Shown here: positions 32,001-42,800 of the stretch, piece by piece
Numbering within the stretch: the stretch's first letter is position 1
Layout of the letters: each line of letters begins with the position of its first letter
NCBI GenBank assembly: GCA_001584585.1
Contig: LSYV01000070.1
Location: 123,249 to 187,248, forward strand
Reading direction: 5' to 3'
DNA: 64,000 nucleotides
Source of the DNA: Gonium pectorale
Taxonomy: Eukaryota > Chlorophyta > Chlorophyceae > Chlamydomonadales > Volvocaceae
The notes under the pieces: generated by a model
Told to the model about the DNA's origin: nothing
Database searches by the model: none
Seen by the model: the letters and a program-made list of their open reading frames with translations, nothing else
Made by a program: the position numbers and the translations under genes

Positions 32001-34997
32001 CACACTCATTCCCAGGGGCTTAGAGACATAGCATCAGGCGTCACACACGGCTCCCTGAGCCCTGGGCATCCCGCTCCAAACCACCCGCACAAACAGAACC
32101 ATCATCCGTCCACGGAACAAATGCCCCTCTCGTCGCGCCCCGCTGGCGCCGCCCTCCTTTCCACAGCCCGGGACCCACCCACCTGTTGATAGGCGCGTCG
32201 GTCTGGCTGGTGAGCAGCGCGCACTTGCCGTGCGAGTACTGCTGGCGGTCCAGGCGGCTGACCACGCCCTTGGTGACGCACACGTTGTCGCCGCCCAGCG
32301 GGAAGCCCACCACCGTGACGCTCGACTGCATGGCCGGCAGGCCGCCCACCTCGAGCGCCTCCACGTCGTCCGTCCAGAACTGAAGGAAGGGCGGAGCAGC
32401 GAACAGGGGGGCAACCGGATGAACAGGGTGATGGGGAGGAGAAAGGTCAATCAATGCACGCTCTGCTGCGCTCCGTTTTCGCTGCGTGACCCGTGGCTTA
32501 CAGCCCGGGAATCCGACAGCAACATGCCCAGCCCCGTACAACCCAAATTCCGTTCGCAACACTTCCGGCCGCTCTTATCTGAAGCCGCCCGCCCCCATCG
32601 CCACACCCGCATGCCCGGTCCCTACTTCAGGTCACCCACCCGCACTCCCCTCCCCTCCGCGCCTGCCCCCGNNNNNNNNNNNNNNNNNNNNTAGCGAGTT
32701 AGATTCATACAGTTTAGTACAATGTGTTAAAATCGAGGGAATTTTGATTTTTGCCAACAAAAAAAAATAGTGATATCCCCTTCGGGGATGCTCTGGATTA
32801 ATGGACCCGCTAACGAAATCAAGCGATAGCGAGATTTAAAAGTTAGAGCAAAATAAAAATCAAGTTCCATCCCTGAAGGGGATAGATCCTCCGATGGATT
32901 ATCTCACAGAGATGTTCGATCCAGCATCAAAGATAAGTAGGCCAAACTTTATAAATCGAACAATATTTATATACAAATTTTAATTTAAGAATGAGCGATA
33001 GCGAGTTAGATTTTAAAGTTTGGCCTACTTATCTTTGATGCTCGGAAGAGGCAGGCCGCCCACCTCGAGCGCCTCCACGTCGTCCGTCCAGAACTGAAGG
33101 AAGGGCGGAGCAGCGAACAGGGGGGCAACCGGATGAACAGGGTGATGGGGAGGAGAAAGGTCAATCAATGCACGCTCTGCTGCGCTCCGTTTTCGCTGCG
33201 TGACCCGTGGCTTACAGCCCGGGAATCCGACAGCAACATGCCCAGCCCCGTACAACCCAAATTCCGTTCGCAACACTTCCGGCCGCTCTTATCTGAAGCC
33301 GCCCGCCCCCATCGCCACACCCGCATGCCCGGTCCCTACTTCAGGTCACCCACCCGCACTCCCCTCCCCTCCGCGCCTGCCCCCGGCCCCGCGCCCTCCC
33401 CCACCGCGTCGTCGTCCACGGTGAGCATCGCCACGTCGCACTCGTGGCCCACCGCCAGCACACGGGCAGAGAACTTGCGCGCGCTGCCGTTCTTGCGGAG
33501 CATAACCTGCACCGCGTTGGACACCTGCGGCGTGAAGGACAAGTGGGTCGGGCATTTTGACTTGTAGATCCCAGCGCCCTGGGCGGATCCAAACGCCTTA
33601 GGCTGACGAGGACTTATGAGCTGAACGCGCGCGCAGGAGAGGGGAGAGTAGCTGTGCCGGCTTCCGTGCGGATTCCATCTCGGGGCAATATGCACGATGA
33701 CACCGGGGCCTACTGCGGCTAACGAATCGGACGACATTGCCTGACCACGTGTGCAGTAACTAGGAAGCGCGAGCTCAATAATGCGGGACTGCGGGGCAGG
33801 CTGCCTGCCGAGGCCTGGGACCACGGGTGGACATCATGTAAGCACGTACGTACCGCGTGGGCGTTTGTGAGGATGCGGCGGGAGGCGATGGGCGCCACCA
33901 CGAAGCCGCTGGCGGTGGACTTGGTCTGGGCGAACATCTGCCTGCACGGTGTGCGGACACTCGACAACATTGGTATCCGAAATCCGCACTCCGGAACTCC
34001 ACACCCCCTCTCCGCACCCTACACCCCGCACTCCGCGCTCCGCACCTCCCTCCTCCGCACTCAGAACTCCACACCATTACGCATTACGCAACCCCCCTCG
34101 GCAACCCGCATTAAGCATTCCACAACCCCCCTCGCGCCCCGCACTTGCCAGGGAAGAGAGTAGTTCGGGCTGCGGGCAAGTGCGGAGGAGGGGAGGCGCA
34201 GCAGGGGGGGAAGTTCAGGGCCTTGGGAGGGGCGGAGATGCGGTGGCTAGGCCGTCGCGGGGTGGACACGTGGCAGCGAAGAGGGACTTACATGACATGC
34301 ACACAGCGATAAATTCACTCCTCCGGTAATCGAGGCGCATCGGCCCTTCGGGGGATGTGAACCCACAGTCCGACCGGCCTGTATGTGGACGAACCCGCCC
34401 AAACAAAACGGTATGAGCACAGCACCCGGGCGACATGATGATGAGTTCCCGATCTGACTCGTCTCACTTGGCCATGGTGCAGAAGATCTTGACAACGCTG
34501 CGAAGCGCCTTGTTCAGGTACGTCGCCTCGACCTCGGCCTTGCTGCCGGTCGCGGCCGCCGGGGCGGCTGCCGGCGCGGGCGCCGGCTCGGTCGCGGCGT
34601 GCTTGAAGAGCGGAAAGCTAAAGGCCGAATTGGCATCCAGATCGCCCGAATCGCTGCGCGGCCGCTTGGGGGAGGGAGCGGCGGGAATCGGCGCGCAGAC
34701 GGCTGCGCCGGCGCCCGGCAGGACTGCGGGAGCAGCAGCTGCCATGTTGCTGGTGATAAATTGAGGCTCTAGCTCGGTCGCGGAGCCTTGGTCTTGGTCT
34801 CGGTCGAAACAGGAAAGGCTGGTCGCGAAGGACCGGACAGCGGGAGGAGAAGGAGCGGATGAAAACGATGCAGGTCTTGCAGCCTTGGGCGGGAGAGCTC
34901 GCCGCGAGAGGCCGAGGAGGACGGGCGCGAGCCGCGCGGCGGCGTAGGAGCAGGCGCGGGCGCAGGCAGCGGGGGCTGCGGGAACAGGCGAATACAT
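29100..34997 (-). CDS. DEG9: Do-like serine protease, DEG9 type
   Basis: Twelve exons on the minus strand: 34997-34468, 33941-33854, 33524-33405, 32379-32183, 31914-31760, 31514-31387, 31128-30988, 30741-30583, 30424-30272, 29998-29945, 29725-29675 and 29402-29100; 692 aa, phases close. The trypsin-like triad is intact: His205 (RILTNAHA), Asp236 ([11 protein letters not shown]) and Ser315 (GNSGGPV). Two PDZ-like regions follow ([33 protein letters not shown]). The C-terminal half, with [15 protein letters not shown] and [20 protein letters not shown], matches plant DEG9/DEG10 rather than thylakoid DEG1/2/5/8. The first 60 residues look like a mitochondrial presequence. A later Met85 is followed by P-K-R-P-R-S, as in nuclear forms. 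The tail is acidic. The intron between exons 3 and 4 contains the assembly fault described separately; without it that intron would be about 311 bp. Confidence 0.93.
29544..29567 (+). repeat. CCTGAT hexanucleotide repeat
   Basis: Four tandem copies of CCTGAT, with diverged copies alongside, in the last intron of the DEG9 gene. A simple microsatellite. Confidence 0.7.
31517..31560 (+). repeat. G-rich tract with GGGGA repeats in a DEG9 intron
   Basis: A run of G followed by repeated GGGGA units immediately next to the exon 6 acceptor. On the gene's sense strand this is its polypyrimidine tract. The plus strand has several runs of three or more G, so it could form a G-quadruplex. Confidence 0.6.
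32336..32671 (+). repeat. 336-bp direct duplication, copy A (genuine exon side)
   Basis: By eye this stretch is identical to 33050-33385 (offset 714). It ends exactly at the first N of the gap. It contains the 5' end of DEG9 exon 4 and most of the intron before it. This copy continues into the rest of exon 4, so it is the functional one. Confidence 0.9.
32672..32691. other. assembly gap, 20 N
   Basis: Twenty N bases of undefined true length. The left neighbour is the duplicated DEG9 intron and the right neighbour is unrelated AT-rich DNA. Confidence 0.99.
32692..33049. other. AT-rich organelle-like fragment
   Basis: About 358 bp, far more AT-rich than anything else here. It has short hairpins of the type ATCCCC-TTC-GGGGAT and a recurring AGCGATAGCGAG unit (near 32692, 32823 and 32995). 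No gene is readable. Short palindromes in AT-rich spacer are typical of chlamydomonadalean and volvocine plastid or mitochondrial intergenic DNA. It is either a nuclear insertion of organelle DNA or, given the adjoining gap and duplication, a chimeric contig end. Confidence 0.65.
32924..33044. repeat. 28-bp perfect inverted repeat with 65-bp loop
   Basis: The arm at 32924-32951 (starting AGCATCAAAGATAAGTAGG) is the exact reverse complement of 33017-33044. The loop is AT-rich and holds an AGCGATAGCGAG unit. Such long hairpins are common in organelle spacers and can also mark a snap-back sequencing or amplification artefact. Confidence 0.85.
33050..33385 (+). repeat. 336-bp direct duplication, copy B (broken exon fragment)
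   Basis: Second copy of 32336-32671. On the minus strand, positions 33093-33050 repeat the first 14-15 codons of DEG9 exon 4 and then run into the AT-rich fragment, where the frame soon stops. It should not be annotated as an extra exon. Its 33385 end continues normally into the intron and exon 3. Confidence 0.88.
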
Positions 34998-36778
34998 AGT
35001 GAGATCGCCTCCTTGGGAGATGATAAATACCTACACGGCGGCGGCGGGCACGAGAGCTAAGAGCGCGCGCGGGAGCGGGGGTCGCGAGCAGGCTGACCTA
35101 CCTGATACGAGGGTTCGCGGGGTCTTTAGGAAACCTAATCACGAGCGCACAGCGGCGCGGAAGGCTATTGTGGCAGAGTCTCTTGGGAAAGTGAGCTGCA
35201 ACTCGATCTGCGAGTTTTAATACCCCCTGTCCGGCGGTTCCACAGCACATCGGCCCCCGCATGGCGCGCCACGTTGCCACCCGAAAACAAACACAACCCG
35301 CGCATCGGCTCCCGCTCCTTTGGTTGAGCTCTAGTTGCCCGTCAATAGTCCTTTCGGTCGCGTAGTTGCCTGGCTGCCGGCCTGGCTACTGGCCTGGCGC
35401 GCCGCCGCGTCTCAATGCAAGTCAGCAATCCTGCATAAGTGAGCACTGAAAACTCTATATGGTGGACTTTTTCGCATCATGGAAAAGTTTCGACATATTT
35501 CGACACATCTGCAATCCCAACCTGCATTTCCCGCAACACCTAATACAACGTTGTTGCATTGGGCAGCACTTGCATCCTATAGCACATGCCCAGCAATTGA
35601 GTCCAGAGGCAGGAGCGCCGTCGGGGCGGAAAGTGCTCTCGACCGACCCGCGGGTCACTTGCATCGCTTGCAGAGCCCCGCTGTCCCGAACCACTCGCAC
35701 GCACCTTTGCGCACATATCGCGTCGGCTTAGGAGAACCAGGAAGCCCGACCTATTTTTACCCCGGCAGCCGGATCCTTCCTGGGTCGGCCCTGGTCAGGT
35801 GTAAGGTCCACGCAGGATAGGGACATACTCAAGGCACACAGGGGACATGTGACCATTGGTACTGCACCACCAGGCAACGCGGGCTCCATGCCTGCTGGCG
35901 GTGGCCGGAAATGAGCGACGTAGTTTGCCGGTGGCCGGCGGTGCCGGTTGGCCTCAGGCACACGTTCCCTCCAATCGACCAGCAGTGCCCTGAGTGGGCA
36001 CGCCTGCAGAGCGCAGATCGCAAGGGGATTGGGGAGCATGAGGTTCGGGAAACGCTCACTGGCTTGTAATACCGTGCTGCCACAAGCAGCGCGCGGTTGT
36101 AATACCTTGACACGCACGTTGGCCGTTACATACAGCCACTCCAGGGAAGGGCAGAGGCAATGCCCCATGAGCGCAAATAGGCACCTTGAGCCATCAGCCG
36201 CCAACAGCGTCCTCTCCACACCGGCGCTCAGCCACCACGCCTACCCGCTGTCACCGGGAACCTAGCCTACAGCTACCGCACTCTCCACATGCCGCAGAAG
36301 CACTTTCTGCACGCATCAGGCATTCTGCGCTCAGCGCGTCCGTACCATGCATGTACATTCCCTGAACTGCAACGCCGCATATCCGCATGCGCGACCCGCT
36401 TAGAGTGCATTGCTACGGTATGCGAGGCTGCTCCGCAAGCAAGCCGCAGGTATCCGCTCCCGTTGCTTAGGGAACCCGACATGCTACACATGCTGGATGC
36501 CGCCCGCCTCCGCCGCTCACACTCGCACCGCGCGCCACGCCGCAGCCCCACAAGCCACGGCGGGCGCGCCCCGCCCCGCGCCCTCGCAATCCCATCTGCT
36601 GCCTGCCTTCCTACGCTGAACTCCCGGTACTGGCGGTGCTCGCGTCGCGCCTGCGCCGCGCCCCTCCTCGCCCTTCGCCGACGCCCCGCCCCCCGCGAGT
36701 CCCAGCTGCGTGCCAAGGACTGCGGCCTCTCTCCACCGGCGGCGCCGGTGGCGCCGATGTGCTTGCCCGCCCTCTTGC
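34998..36778. other. intergenic region, no gene seen
   Basis: About 1.8 kb between the DEG9 start (-) and the carrier stop (-). It should contain the DEG9 promoter and the carrier 3' UTR. A minus-strand TGTAA occurs at 36126-36130. Short ORFs on both strands have no splice or protein support. Confidence 0.5.
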
Positions 36779-39182
36779 CTACTCGGCACACATCCGCTTC
36801 AAGCTCTCGTACACCGTCACCATGCACGTGCCCCACAGCGAGGCGTTGATCATGCGGGGCAGCGCGCCGCGCAGGAAGCCGGTGGGGCCGTCCTCTCGCA
36901 GGATCTGGCGCGCCACGTCGCCAATGGTGGGCGTGGCCCCGTCGTGCTTGTACGACACCTGGATCCGGGTCTGCGGGCAGGAGAGCGGCAGGACAAAGGA
37001 GTTTGGGCTCGACGTGACGAGGGAGGGGGGGCACGTGGAGTACCCGTGCTGTGGCGCTGGGCCCTTGCGTGGGTTGAAGGCTTCAGGCAAGGAAGTAGGA
37101 GAAGACACGGATCAAGGCCTGGCTAGGCAGCAGGCGAGCGCTGGGTATATGTGCATCGCCGTGGGAGCAGGGCCGCATGCCCCGCGCGGTCGGCCCTGGC
37201 TACCGTACGGCACTACACGCGCCGTAGTACAGCGCGGAAGCCATTGTGGCCTACTGGTGCCATGCCGGACACGAGCGGGGCGCCACGCAACCATAGCCAT
37301 ACCACTATCAAACCACAGCGCCAGCCACGGCGTGGATTTCAAGGCATAGCAACGGTCACACTGCGCACCCAGGTGCACCCTGCCGTGAAGTCGTGCTGAA
37401 TCAAAGGGACTCGAACACCGTCGCCCTCCAGACCCGCGCCATCCGGTTCAGTATCGTGTGCTACCCCCTCTCTTGCCTCAATTGTGCGTTGGTCCGCACG
37501 CGCCCTTCCATTCTTAACGTACCTGAAGTATGCTTCCTGACCCCGCGCCCACCTTCCCACCTCACCACTGAACCACTGATAAACCCGAATCTCGCGGCCC
37601 CCTTTCCCCCTCACCCCTGCCCCTGACGCTCACCTTGATCAGGTCCAGCGGTGTCGTTACGAGGCTGCTGGTGCAGCCCGCCAGTACCGACGACATCGTC
37701 TGCACCACCAGAACCTCCGACGTGTCGTGGCCAGCGCCGGCGCCTCCCGGCGCCGCCCCCTCCCCCTGCCCCCCCTCGTCCCCTCGCCCCGACATCTGCC
37801 GCTCGTCGCCAGCGCCTTTCAACGACCAGATGACCTTCTGGTACGCGCCGTACGCGCCCCACCAGACCGCACTGGACGGTACAAACGTCGCGACCGACGC
37901 TCCGAAACCGCGGTACAGCCCCCCGACGCCCTCCTCCTTTACGATCAGCCGAATCATCTGCATCGCGCCAACCCTCCGGACCACCGGCCCCGCCGCCGCC
38001 GGTCGCCCGGAGGTCGAGGTCGAGGCGCCGGCGCCTCCGCGAGCCGCCGGCGCGTCTGGCGCGGCCCCTGCTTGCCCTTGCGCGGCCCCCGCATGGGCCG
38101 CCGCCGCGTCTACCGAGGCCGACGCCGCGCCGCTGGGTCCCGCCGCCGCTGAGAAGCCCGCTGGACGACCCGTCCCTCCTCCCGCTCCTGTTGCTGCCCC
38201 TCCGGGCCCCGGCCCCGCTGCCGGCGCTGGCGCCGCCGCCGGTGACGGCCGCGCCGCCGCCGCCGAGCTCCCGCTGGCTGCGGACGCCGCTGGCGGCGCC
38301 CGGCTGTGCTGGTGCCGGGCCACCACTGTCTCATCGCCGTGAACCATCTGCTTCTGGCTGATGACGTCGATGGGCACCGTCACCGCCTGGGTGGTCAGGG
38401 AGGCCACGGCGCCGCCGGCGAAGTTGGCGACGCCGGCGGCGGCGGGGCCGGTCAGGCCCAGCTCCGCGACGCCCTTGGCGGTTTCGCTCTTCGTCCACTC
38501 CAGGGTGGTCAGATATACCTGGTGGGGCGAGCGCCGGGAGGCAGGGACCCGAGGCATGCTGGCAAGCAGGCAGGAGGGTAGCTGGGAAGGCGGTGGCAAC
38601 GGAGCTGACCCAGTTGGTGCGTCGCTGTCATCCCTGCCAGGCCTGCAGGAACAGCGGTGCGCAGGCAGGCCGGCGCTGCGTGGGCGGGTGCGGTGCCCCG
38701 ACGCTTCCACATAGCGAGAACGTCTTCGCGGATGGCCGTCCAGGGGCCTTCAGAATGCAGGATGATGCTGTGCTCCAGCTGACCTCTCCGCAGAGAGAGG
38801 GTGCCATCTCCATGTGCGTCAAGGCATCCTGCCATCGCCAACTGTCACTGCACAGCTCACCGTTCGTGCTGGGATGGTGCCGAAGATGACCGTGTTGAAG
38901 CCACGATAGAAACCCGGGACGCCTTCTGATCGCATGATGGTTGAAACAGTCTCCCTAAATCCCTGCAACATGGTTCATGAGAAGGCACGGGGGTTGCCAA
39001 GTGGTACGTCGGAATGACGAGTCAAGAGGGCGGTGTTTGGCTCCTTGACACGCTCTACGGCACTGGGCAAACCGCACCTGAAGGCCACCGCTGATGCCCG
39101 GCAAGGTCATTTGCTTGGTCTTGATCACCGTAAGGGGATAGAGCGCCACGGTAACGCCCTGCGTCACCCCCGCATATGCCAT
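36779..39182 (-). CDS. mitochondrial carrier, SLC25A44-like
   Basis: Four exons on the minus strand: 39182-39078, 38962-38861, 38518-37634 and 36970-36779; 427 aa, phases close. The three solute-carrier repeats show their signatures: YPLTVIKTKQM, VPIDVISQKQM and TPLDLIKTRIQV. Each is followed by the matching second-helix motif (EGVPGFYRGF, EGVGGLYRGF, DGPTGFLRGA). The second repeat's TTQAVTVPIDVISQ and SSAVWW, and the closing VYESLKRM, resemble SLC25A44, the human branched-chain amino-acid carrier of the inner mitochondrial membrane. Matrix loop 2 carries an Ala/Pro/Gly-rich insertion of about 109 residues (141-249), and a shorter Gly-rich insert follows repeat 2. The chosen ATG leaves few residues before the first signature, so helix 1 is short and an upstream exon may be missing. 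The substrate is inferred. Confidence 0.85.
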
Positions 39183-39824
39183 CAACAATTGTGCTGCTCA
39201 CAGAGCTTGCTAACGCTCTCCACCAAGACTTCATAATGCAGCCTCACCGAGAACATTCCAGCGCCATACACGAACATTTTCCGCTTGTCTAGCCTGCGGT
39301 CGCCATGCCCCCGGGATGCCGTGACATAGTGTAATGAAATTTGATGTCCAACTGACAGAATAACTTCAGTTTGAGCAGCGCTCTCAATAGCGGCATTTCA
39401 CCTGTCCCAGTCTACATCTTCGTTCACCATCGTGTGGATAACAAGCGCTGGGGAGGTGCTGGCTATGTACTTATTCTACGCAGCAGAGACCGACTAGCGT
39501 CTGTGCCTTGCCGCGAGGGCCCCAGCTACTGGTGCTGCAGTGACCAGGATTAATGTGCTAATTTGCAGTAACGCAGGTGTTGAGATGTGCGTAATTCTGA
39601 TGAGCTTGCGGGCAACTAACCGCACTATGCCGTACGACGGGTTGTAATGCGTGCCGCATTTCCCTCCCCCTCCACCCAAACACCCATACCCCCCCCCCCG
39701 ACATGTGGAATACCCTACGGCATGCTGGATCTCACCAAATTAGCAAGCTTACACACACGGTTCCCAACTATGTAAGACAGGCCAGGGCCTACACCAAAAA
39801 GCTGCTTCGACCGATTCTGGGCGC
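39183..39824. promoter_or_regulatory. divergent intergenic region between carrier and giant gene
   Basis: About 640 bp between divergent start codons; both promoters presumably lie here. Contains a C-run near 39690-39699. No recognisable element. Confidence 0.4.
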
Positions 39825-42800
39825 ATGGCGGCAGCTCTGGAATTGCGGAGGGGACAGTTCGTTCTCGACATTGCCAAGCAACTGCAGAATAGCCTTCTGT
39901 GCGATGTCCGAGGTGCTGTGCGTGGGCTTTCGGCGCGTGATTCCCAGACGGCTCACACGCTGCACGTTCAACCACAGGAATACTAGCTGCAATTGACGGG
40001 TTAGAGATCGTGCTTCCTGAGTTCCTGCAGCAGCAGCTCTGCGTTGCCTGGCTTCGGCAACGGCTGCAGGTGCGAGCCCTGATGCAGCAACGTCACAGCG
40101 GCGGTTAATAGTTGCTGGCATCCGCCATAGTTGCCAACATTCTCGCTGTTTGCGCATCGCTTGCAGGACGATGCGCTCGACGTTCCGTTTGCCACGGTGC
40201 TGGAGGCGTGCTTGGACCTTAGCGACAACAATGCCGCGGCGCATGTCGATGCGCGAACCCAGGTGCGCGCGGCCGATGAAAACCGCGACAGGAAACGCAC
40301 CGCTGCGCAGCGGCGGTACGCTCTCATCTTCGCGCCGACAAGCATTTGTTTGATACGTCGGCATGCACATCAGTGTAGGTAAAATCCGCGCTCGTGCGGA
40401 CCTGGCGCGGGTAGGGGGCTGGACCCGGCTTGACGACCTCTCGCGCGCTCACGCTTACCAAAACGTCGCGGCGGCGACACCCGGCGGTGGCCGCCCCTCC
40501 CTCAACCGTCCCGACGCAGGCCTGCCTCGACCTGCTCAGCCGCGCACCTGTGGACTGGGCGGCCTACGCTCACACAGTTACGGACTTGTTCCCTCAGTCG
40601 GGCGGCACCGACGTTGACTCGGCGCCGCAGCAGCAGCCGCCACCGCCGCCTCAGCAGCAGCAGCCTTCTGCGGCGGTGCGCGAGCTTTTCGCGCGCCGCC
40701 GCGAGCAGCTCCTGCTCTGCCTGCCCGGAGCCGGCGCCGGCAACGGCAGCGGCGGGGGTGCTAGTGAGCTGCTGCGGCGGGTGGGGGCGGTGCTGGCGGA
40801 GAACCCCCGGGAGGCGGCTCTGCAGGTGGTGGATCGGGCGCTGAGGAGGCAGGAGCGGCGGCTAGGTGGGTAGTGCTGAGTAGTGCGCACCAGGGTCCGG
40901 GCTTACGCGCTGTCGGCTTGGGCCGGTGTGTGGCACGTACGGCACTGCACAGTGCCGTACCTAGATATTCATATTTCATTCTGCGTGCTCTGAAGCTCCT
41001 TGTATGGTCGATGGCATGTGAGGGTTGCCGCAAGCTCGCAGGGCCAGCGGCAAGCTCCCGGGACGCGCGCGACCCGTGGGTCACTTGATGTCCTGGGGTT
41101 CTCCAGGCGTCATTCGGGCGGGTCTCGCCTGCATGAACAAATAAAATCATTCATTTTTGCCAAAGTGGCACAGTCAAGATGGTAATTCTGTAGTCCAGGC
41201 GTCCATTTCGCCCTTCTACTCCTCAGGCCTGGTGAACCACTTGTTCGTCCGGAAGCTGGAGGCCGCACTGCAGCCCCTGCCGCAGCCGCAGGACGCAGAC
41301 CTCCCGGTGAGAGCCCCGTAAAGCGTCAAAGAACCATGCGCTTGTCGCTGCTGCGAGGGCCGATAAGGCGCGGCCAAAGCCGTACGCAGCTTTGCATTCA
41401 TTCGCCAGCTCCCGTCCCCTTTTGCGCCCCGCAGGCTGCCTCCTCGCTGCCATCTATCTCGCCTGCACAACCGTCATTGCCTACCGCCGCGCCTTCCCAA
41501 GTAGTGTCGGATGTCGCGCCGGTCACAGCCGGCAGCGCGCAGCCGGCGGATAAGAGCACGCCGGAGCCGCATCACGTGCGGCAGCGGCCGGAACTGAAGG
41601 GAGCAGCGCGGGTCAGCAGCCCCTTGCTGCCTTCAGGGACCGAGCCACCTGCTCTTCCGGGCCCCTCCTCAGCGGCCCACATGCCGAGCGCGCTGCCCTC
41701 GGCCGCCGCATGCCCTCCCACGGCACTTGTGCTAGGAGCGACAAAGTCCGTTGCCGCGCCTACCCAAACGAGCAGGCTCGAGGCGGGCGGTGGCGCGCGC
41801 GCAAGTCCAGCCGCGGATGCGTGTGAGTCGCTGGAGCAGCCACCGCCAGCCAGGTTCCCAACAATGGCCGCCGAGTCGGTCACCGACGCTGCTGCTGCCA
41901 CCGTTGCGCTCGCTGCCGCCTCCCCCACAGCTGCAGCCTTGAACGGCGGCGTGGACGTGCCGCGCGCAGCACCTCCACCTCCACCTCCACCGCCGTTGTT
42001 GCAGCATGCCAATGGCGCAACGGTGGCGGTCGCGGCCACAGACGGTTCCGCTTCGCTGCCACCGTCGTCGCTGCCGGAACAGCTGAACACGCAGCTCGGA
42101 GGCTCCACACCGGCCCCAGAAGCTGCATTGCTGCCTGGACGGCACCCCGGTCGGCGGCAGGTATCGCCTGGCGCCGGATGTGATGGCGGAAACGCCGGGA
42201 CTGCGGGCGTTCCCGCACAGGACGTCGCCGGTTCGCCCACGGACGGTGCAGACCTCGCTGACGCACCGGCAGCCGCTGTTCGGGACGGAGGGGACCCTGT
42301 AGCGTCAGCGCCCAGCGCCACTCCGGGCGTCGTTGCGGTCAACGCAGTACCGGATCGCCTGGATAGCGGGGACTGCCGCGGCGGCCGCGGTGGCGCTGGC
42401 GCTGGCGATGTTCCTGGTCCTGGTTCCGCCACGACAATGGGTGTTATTGTCGCCCCGCGCTCAATGACGCCGTGCGCCGGTGGGCCCGGGCCCGGTTCGA
42501 CGCCTGGAGCGTTGCAGCAGCACGAACAGCATGAGCAGCAGCGGCCGCCAAGCGAAGCGGCTGTGGTGACGCCTGGCTCGACTGGAACGCCACTGAGCAT
42601 CGCCGCGGCTGCTGCTGCTACTGCTACTGCCAGGGCTGCTGACAGCAACCAGGCGACGACTGACATCGTCGTGCGTCGTTCGGCCACCCCGCCGCCCGTT
42701 GGCGCAGCCGCCACGACTGGTCTTAGCCGGGAGCCGCGGCCGGGCGAGCAGCCCGCTACGCTGCCCGTCGCTACGGGGTTTGGCCGCCCCGCGCCAGCCG

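Noticed and set aside
33050..33276. An extra DEG9 exon in the second duplicate
   Set aside because: It copies only the first 14-15 codons of exon 4, then runs into the AT-rich fragment and stops.
37395..37425. tRNA T-loop-like GTTCGAGTC on the minus strand
   Set aside because: No matching T-stem, acceptor stem or anticodon arm could be folded around it.
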